Shown here: one piece after another, positions 60,567-64,000 of the stretch
Position numbering within the stretch: the first letter of the stretch is position 1
How the letters are laid out: every line of letters begins with the position of its first letter
Source: Verrucomicrobiia bacterium
GTDB taxonomy: Bacteria; Verrucomicrobiota; Verrucomicrobiia; JADLBR01; JAIBCM01
DNA length: 64,000 nt
NCBI GenBank assembly: GCA_019694135.1
Contig: JAIBCM010000002.1
Location: 272,143-336,142, forward strand
Direction of reading: 5' to 3'
Program-made: the position numbers and the translations under genes
Notes under the pieces: generated by a model
Told to the model about the DNA's origin: nothing
The model's database searches: none
What the model saw: only the letters and a program-made list of their open reading frames with translations

Positions 60567-61885
60567 GAGGCGATAGGGGAACGATGTTTGGCTAAACGAG
60601 ATAAAACACGGTCTTTACCCAAAACTTCTAGCAAATGATAAAGAGAAGGGCCGATTGTGCTTCCGGTAACAGCAGCGCGGCAAGGATGAATGAGTGCGCC
60701 TGTTTTTTGGTTGGTCTCGGTGGCTACTTTTTTTAGGGCATTTTCCAAGGCGCTAGAGGTAAATTCACTCAACGCTTCGAATGCGTTATGCAGGTAGGTT
60801 AAACTAGCTTTTGAATGAGATGTTTGGAGTAAAGCGGCTGCTTTTTCGTCGATAGGATAATTGTCACCAAAAAAATAGCGAGTCCATTCCGGGAAATCAC
60901 GCCCGAGTTTGACTTTTTCTTGAACCAATTGAAGAACTTTGCCGAGATATTCCTCGGAAACGGTTTCTGGAATCACGTTGGCTTCTTGCAGGATGGGTTT
61001 GGCAAAGGCGGTAAGCTCTGGAAGTTTTTTGGCGCGGAGATATTCACCATTCATCCAATAGAGTTTGTTAGTGTCGAAACGCGCGTTGCCACGATTAACT
61101 TGGGGCAGATCAAATTTTTCAATCGCTTCTTCAATAGGAAAAATTTCGCGATTCTCTTTAAGTGACCATCCCAGAAGACAAAGGTAATTTCTCAATGCTT
61201 CAGGACAGTAATGTTGATGCATGTAGTCGCCGACGCTAGCGCCGATGTCACGTTTGCTCATTTTCGAGCCATTGACATTGAGAATAAGAGGGATATGGCC
61301 GTAATGCGGGGGTGTGGCTCCCAATGCTTCGAAAAGTGCTATATGTTTGGGCGTGTTGGAAATATGATCTTCACCTCGAATCACGTGTGTGATTTTCATT
61401 TCTAAATCGTCAATCACATTAACAAAATGAAAAACAGGCACGCCGTTGGATCGTTGAATGACCAGATCAGGATCGGTGGTGCGATCAAAGGTGATATCAC
61501 CACAAATTAAGTCATGAAATGTAAAGAGGGTTTTTGGTGTGCGAAATCGAATCGCGCCTTCTTGTTCGTAGGCTTTGCCTTCATCCAAAAGTTTTTGAAT
61601 GTAGCGCTGATAAATGGATTTTCTTTGGCTTTGAAAATAAGGGCCATAGTCTCCGTCTTTATCGGGGCCTTCGTCCCAATTTAATCCTAACCATTTTAAT
61701 CCTTTGAAAATAATATCGATGGCTTCCTGGGTGTTGCGCGCTTCGTCGGTGTCTTCAATGCGTAGAACCAATGTGCCGCCAGTGTGGCGAGCATAAAGCC
61801 AGTTAAAGAGTGCAGTGCGTGCTCCACCAATGTGTAAAAGGCCAGTGGGCGAGGGGGCAAATCGAACGCGAATGGGGGCAGTCAT
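60563..61885 (-). CDS. gltX: Glutamyl-tRNA synthetase
   Basis: GltX charges tRNA-Glu (and, in organisms without GlnRS, also tRNA-Gln for later amidation). The 440-residue class I enzyme has VRFAPSPTGLLHIGGARTAL with HIGG at 18-21 and KMSKR at 208-212. It is shorter than the usual 465-490 residues, the missing part being in the C-terminal anticodon-binding region. It is the first gene of the gltX-pgsA-yhaM-thyA-dnaE run. Whether it discriminates tRNA-Gln is not visible. Confidence 0.97.
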   Translation of the reverse strand: MTAPIRVRFAPSPTGLLHIGGARTALFNWLYARHTGGTLVLRIEDTDEARNTQEAIDIIFKGLKWLGLNWDEGPDKDGDYGPYFQSQRKSIYQRYIQKLLDEGKAYEQEGAIRFRTPKTLFTFHDLICGDITFDRTTDPDLVIQRSNGVPVFHFVNVIDDLEMKITHVIRGEDHISNTPKHIALFEALGATPPHYGHIPLILNVNGSKMSKRDIGASVGDYMHQHYCPEALRNYLCLLGWSLKENREIFPIEEAIEKFDLPQVNRGNARFDTNKLYWMNGEYLRAKKLPELTAFAKPILQEANVIPETVSEEYLGKVLQLVQEKVKLGRDFPEWTRYFFGDNYPIDEKAAALLQTSHSKASLTYLHNAFEALSEFTSSALENALKKVATETNQKTGALIHPCRAAVTGSTIGPSLYHLLEVLGKDRVLSRLAKHRSPIAS

Positions 61886-61975
61886 AAAGTTGTCTGGTTT
61901 TCATAAGTGATCCTAGGTGGGGTCGCAAGAATTTTCGCAATCAAAAAAATCAAACTCTTTTTTTGCAGGAAGAGA

Positions 61976-63775
61976 TTAACGCGAGTAATTTTTAATTTTT
62001 TTTCTTAAGCTTTCGCGTTTGGGATCGTTCTGAATCGCTTTTTCCCATGCTTTCAATGCTTCGCTGGTATGATTGAGTTTGAGGTGGATATCGCCCAAAT
62101 GCTCTCCGATTTCAGCGTCAAAATTGGATTTTTTAAAAGCTTTTTCAATGATGGGCAGGGCATCTTGGTATTTTTTTTGTTGGTAATAAATCCAACCGAG
62201 TGTGTCGAGATAAGCTGGATTTTCCGGTTCATGAGTGAGAGCTTTTTTTACGAGTTCCAGGGCTTGATCGAGTTTGGTGTTATGATCCGCCCATTGATAG
62301 CTCAAGTAGTTCATGGCTTTATGATTTTTGGGATTGAGCGATATGCTTTTTTGAAAAGATTTTTCTGATTTTTCGAGGTCACCGGTTTGTTCGTAAAATA
62401 CTCCCCATTGATAATAGAGTTCGTCTAAAGGATAAGTGGATTCGGTGGAGTTGGTTATGATTTGTTCGGTTTGCTGTAAAAAATCTTGGGCTAGTTTAGT
62501 TTGTTTATTTTGTCGCGCAATGAGACTGGAAATGAGAAAAATTTCAGGGGTTGACGGAAATTGTAGTTGGGCTTTTTTCATGATAGCTAAGGCCTCTGAA
62601 AGTTTATTTTGTTCGGCTAAGGCTTCAGTTAGTTGAATCCAAACATTAAAATCGGCTCCGGGTTTCAGGATGGCTTTTTTTAGATATTTTTCGCTTAAAG
62701 ACCAATCGCGGTTTTGAGTAGCTACTTCCGCTAGAAGGGCGGGTTCAATTCCTTTGGTTTCAGCGAGGTCTAGGTAAGTTTGCATTTTGCTGGGATTGTT
62801 TTGTTGTCCATAAAGTTTGGCTAAAGCGATGAAGAATTGGCCATTGTCAGGATGTTTTCGGGAAAGATTTTCTATGATCGAAATCGCTTTATTTTTTTGA
62901 TCGGTATTGAGGTAAACGACAGCGAGACGAGATTGTAACATTTCATTTTTTGGAGAAAGGCGAATGGCTTTTTGATAAAGTGTGATGGCTTGCGAATAAT
63001 TCGTGCAGAGGGTTTGTATCTCAGCAAGCCGTATGATAAGCGCTAAATTATTAGGAGAAAGGTCGAGCGCATGTTGAAAAAGAGGCAATGTTTTTTGAGC
63101 AATTTGCGCAGTGGTAAATTTGGCAGTTTCATTGTCTGTCAATAGGTTGGCATAGGCTTCGCCGGTATTGACCCAAAATTTACTTTGGGTTGATTGTTTA
63201 GGCGCTTTTTTTTGAATGGCGGTTATGCCTTGATTTTGGTCGGGTGCATGGGTTTCTTCTAACGTTTGGTAAAGGAGCGCGTAGGCTTGGTAGTTCGTAG
63301 TATTTAAAGTGATGGCTTTTTCTAAACTTTTTTGGGCTAGTTCCTTTTTTTTAAGTAAAAAATATGCCAGGCCTTGTTGAGAATAGAGTGTGGAATTGTT
63401 GGGTTCTTTTTGGATGAATTGTTGTAAAACTGGCAAGGCTTGGTCTGGTTTTTGCATGGCAAGCGATTGTTCGATTATTAGTTTACCAAGTTCGGTAAAG
63501 CTTGGATCTTTTGCAAAGGCTAGTTGATAATAGTGAAAAGCGGCTTGAGGATCATTTTGCGCTTCAGCGCAGATTCCTTGAACATAATAAGATAGGGCAC
63601 TGGGCTCTGAAAGAAGAGAGGAGGTGGCCTGAAATAGATTTGTGGTGAAAGTATTGGTTGATTCCGAAGCAGGCGGAGTGGTGGTGGGCTTGGAGCAGGC
63701 GACGAAAAGAAAAAGATTCAGTGCAAAAGCATTCATTCCAGAAAGTAAGAATCTGGAATGTTGCCAGTTTTTCAA
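61976..63775 (-). CDS. TPR-repeat lipoprotein
   Basis: The 599-residue protein starts with a signal peptide ending in a lipobox (LFVAC, C27) followed by a Thr/Pro/Ser-rich linker. The rest consists of about 12-15 tetratricopeptide repeats, e.g. DPQAAFHYYQLAFAKDPSF, NYSQAITLYQKAIRLSPKN and DLEKSEKSFQKSISLNPKN. These form a superhelix for protein-protein contact. Such proteins serve as scaffolds in envelope biogenesis, secretion or peptidoglycan enzymes. No clue to the partner is present. It lies 90 bases upstream of gltX on the same strand and follows the small ribosomal-type gene by 41 bases. Confidence 0.85.
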   Translation of the reverse strand: MKNWQHSRFLLSGMNAFALNLFLFVACSKPTTTPPASESTNTFTTNLFQATSSLLSEPSALSYYVQGICAEAQNDPQAAFHYYQLAFAKDPSFTELGKLIIEQSLAMQKPDQALPVLQQFIQKEPNNSTLYSQQGLAYFLLKKKELAQKSLEKAITLNTTNYQAYALLYQTLEETHAPDQNQGITAIQKKAPKQSTQSKFWVNTGEAYANLLTDNETAKFTTAQIAQKTLPLFQHALDLSPNNLALIIRLAEIQTLCTNYSQAITLYQKAIRLSPKNEMLQSRLAVVYLNTDQKNKAISIIENLSRKHPDNGQFFIALAKLYGQQNNPSKMQTYLDLAETKGIEPALLAEVATQNRDWSLSEKYLKKAILKPGADFNVWIQLTEALAEQNKLSEALAIMKKAQLQFPSTPEIFLISSLIARQNKQTKLAQDFLQQTEQIITNSTESTYPLDELYYQWGVFYEQTGDLEKSEKSFQKSISLNPKNHKAMNYLSYQWADHNTKLDQALELVKKALTHEPENPAYLDTLGWIYYQQKKYQDALPIIEKAFKKSNFDAEIGEHLGDIHLKLNHTSEALKAWEKAIQNDPKRESLRKKIKNYSR

Positions 63776-63816
63776 TTTGCAAAGCAGTGAGTTCAGCTTA
63801 CCTGAAGCATAGTCGC

Positions 63817-63921
63817 TTAGGCTTTGTAACGCAAACGCTTCTTATGGCGATTAGCGCGATTGCGTTTACGGCGTTTATGCCGATTGATCTTTGCTTTTCT
63901 ACGTTTTTTTAAGGATCCCAT
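63817..63921 (-). CDS. AURKAIP1/COX24 (mS38-like) small ribosomal protein
   Basis: ATG at 63921 opens a 34-codon frame ending at 63817. The peptide begins MGSLKKRRKAKINRHKRRKR and ends NRANRHKKRLRYKA; almost half its residues are Lys or Arg. It matches the bacterial AURKAIP1/COX24 domain peptides, related to mitochondrial mS38 and actinobacterial bS22, that bind the small ribosomal subunit (family knowledge). A longer ORF exists on the opposite strand but lacks such similarity. It lies between the TPR lipoprotein and the probable hisG end on the same strand. Being so short, it is easily missed by gene callers. Confidence 0.8.
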   Translation of the reverse strand: MGSLKKRRKAKINRHKRRKRNRANRHKKRLRYKA

Positions 63922-63923
63922 GT

Positions 63924-64000
63924 TTAATAAACTAGTTTGTTGAGAGGGTATTCGATAATTCCTTCGGCACCCAATACTTTAAGTTTTGGTAAAATTTCTC
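63924..64000 (-). CDS. hisG: Probable C-terminus of ATP phosphoribosyltransferase (partial)
   Basis: A minus-strand frame enters from the right edge and stops at 63924, giving the last 25 or so codons. The visible residues include EILPKLKVLGAEGIIEYPLN and end LVY. The pattern ILPKLK, GAEGI(I/L)EYPLNK is typical of the end of short-form HisG, which starts histidine synthesis. The stop lies 2 bases from the start of the mS38-like gene. With only about 25 residues visible, the assignment is moderate; the rest of the gene is outside the window. Confidence 0.5.
   Translation of the reverse strand, partial: EILPKLKVLGAEGIIEYPLNKLVY

Noticed and set aside
63658-63912. An 84-residue plus-strand reading frame at the right edge
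   Set aside because: It runs antisense to the TPR lipoprotein start and the mS38-like peptide and has no family similarity.
1-64000. tRNA, rRNA, CRISPR or IS elements
   Set aside because: I scanned the gaps, none longer than about 200 bases, and saw no cloverleaf, spaced repeat array or transposase frame. Short AT-rich repeats are reported separately.

Overview
This window is chromosomal DNA from a Gram-negative bacterium, most likely a member of the PVC superphylum close to Verrucomicrobiota. The evidence is the gene mix: lipid A genes (lpxI, lpxB) and TonB indicate an outer membrane; McsB-ClpC protein arginine phosphorylation is present; a DksA-like protein with a reduced zinc finger sits next to rpsR-rpmB; and a 34-residue COX24/mS38-type ribosomal peptide is encoded near the right edge. 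The assignment is an inference from gene content and was not tested by phylogeny. I see no IS element, prophage, CRISPR array, rRNA or tRNA gene, and no gene-free stretch longer than about 200 bases.

Layout. 1-5490 (minus strand): a trehalose operon treX-treZ-treY with overlapping genes; treY runs off the left edge. 5611-8393: an orphan cyclic-nucleotide-binding protein, an orphan ABC ATPase, fabI and a small unknown gene. 8440-10440: transketolase. 10575-15464: the most unusual part, four tandem same-strand paralogues (P1-P4) of a helical protein family I do not recognise. Each has a variable helical N-terminal part, an ELPPHP-type motif, a C-terminal module of constant size ending in LGL or LGF, and a conserved TTGACA-containing element 69-90 bases upstream of its start. 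A lone receiver-domain gene lies tail to tail with the fourth copy.

15974-20435: a SahR-like ArsR/methyltransferase regulator divergent from metK-ahcY-oxidoreductase (SAM cycle), with a palindrome between them. 20470-26705 (minus): protoporphyrinogen oxidase, tonB, valS and a FAD oxidoreductase. 26817-29389: bioA-bioD and a lytic transglycosylase. 29588-31810: priA. 31817-36858 (minus): a compact miaA-lpxI-Gfo/Idh-lpxB-rsmI-pseudopilin run. 36951-39614: two related exported proteins and a dicarboxylate/amino acid symporter. 39620-42547 (minus): a UvrD-type helicase and an orphan ParA. 42698-46316: mcsB-clpC. 46341-47705 (minus): a beta-CASP metallo-beta-lactamase. 47843-54468 (plus): DksA-like, rpsR, rpmB, amidase, ileS, lspA, nadA. 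54571-61885 (minus): gltX-pgsA-yhaM-like-thyA-dnaE. 61976-64000 (minus): a TPR lipoprotein, the mS38-like peptide and the probable last codons of hisG.

Most genes are housekeeping and form tight, translationally coupled operons. The P1-P4 cluster is the best candidate for an undescribed system. The sequence supports a duplicated, co-regulated, probably cytoplasmic or secreted-without-signal family, but does not reveal its function. Several proposed starts differ from the longest possible reading frame; the reasons are given in each entry.
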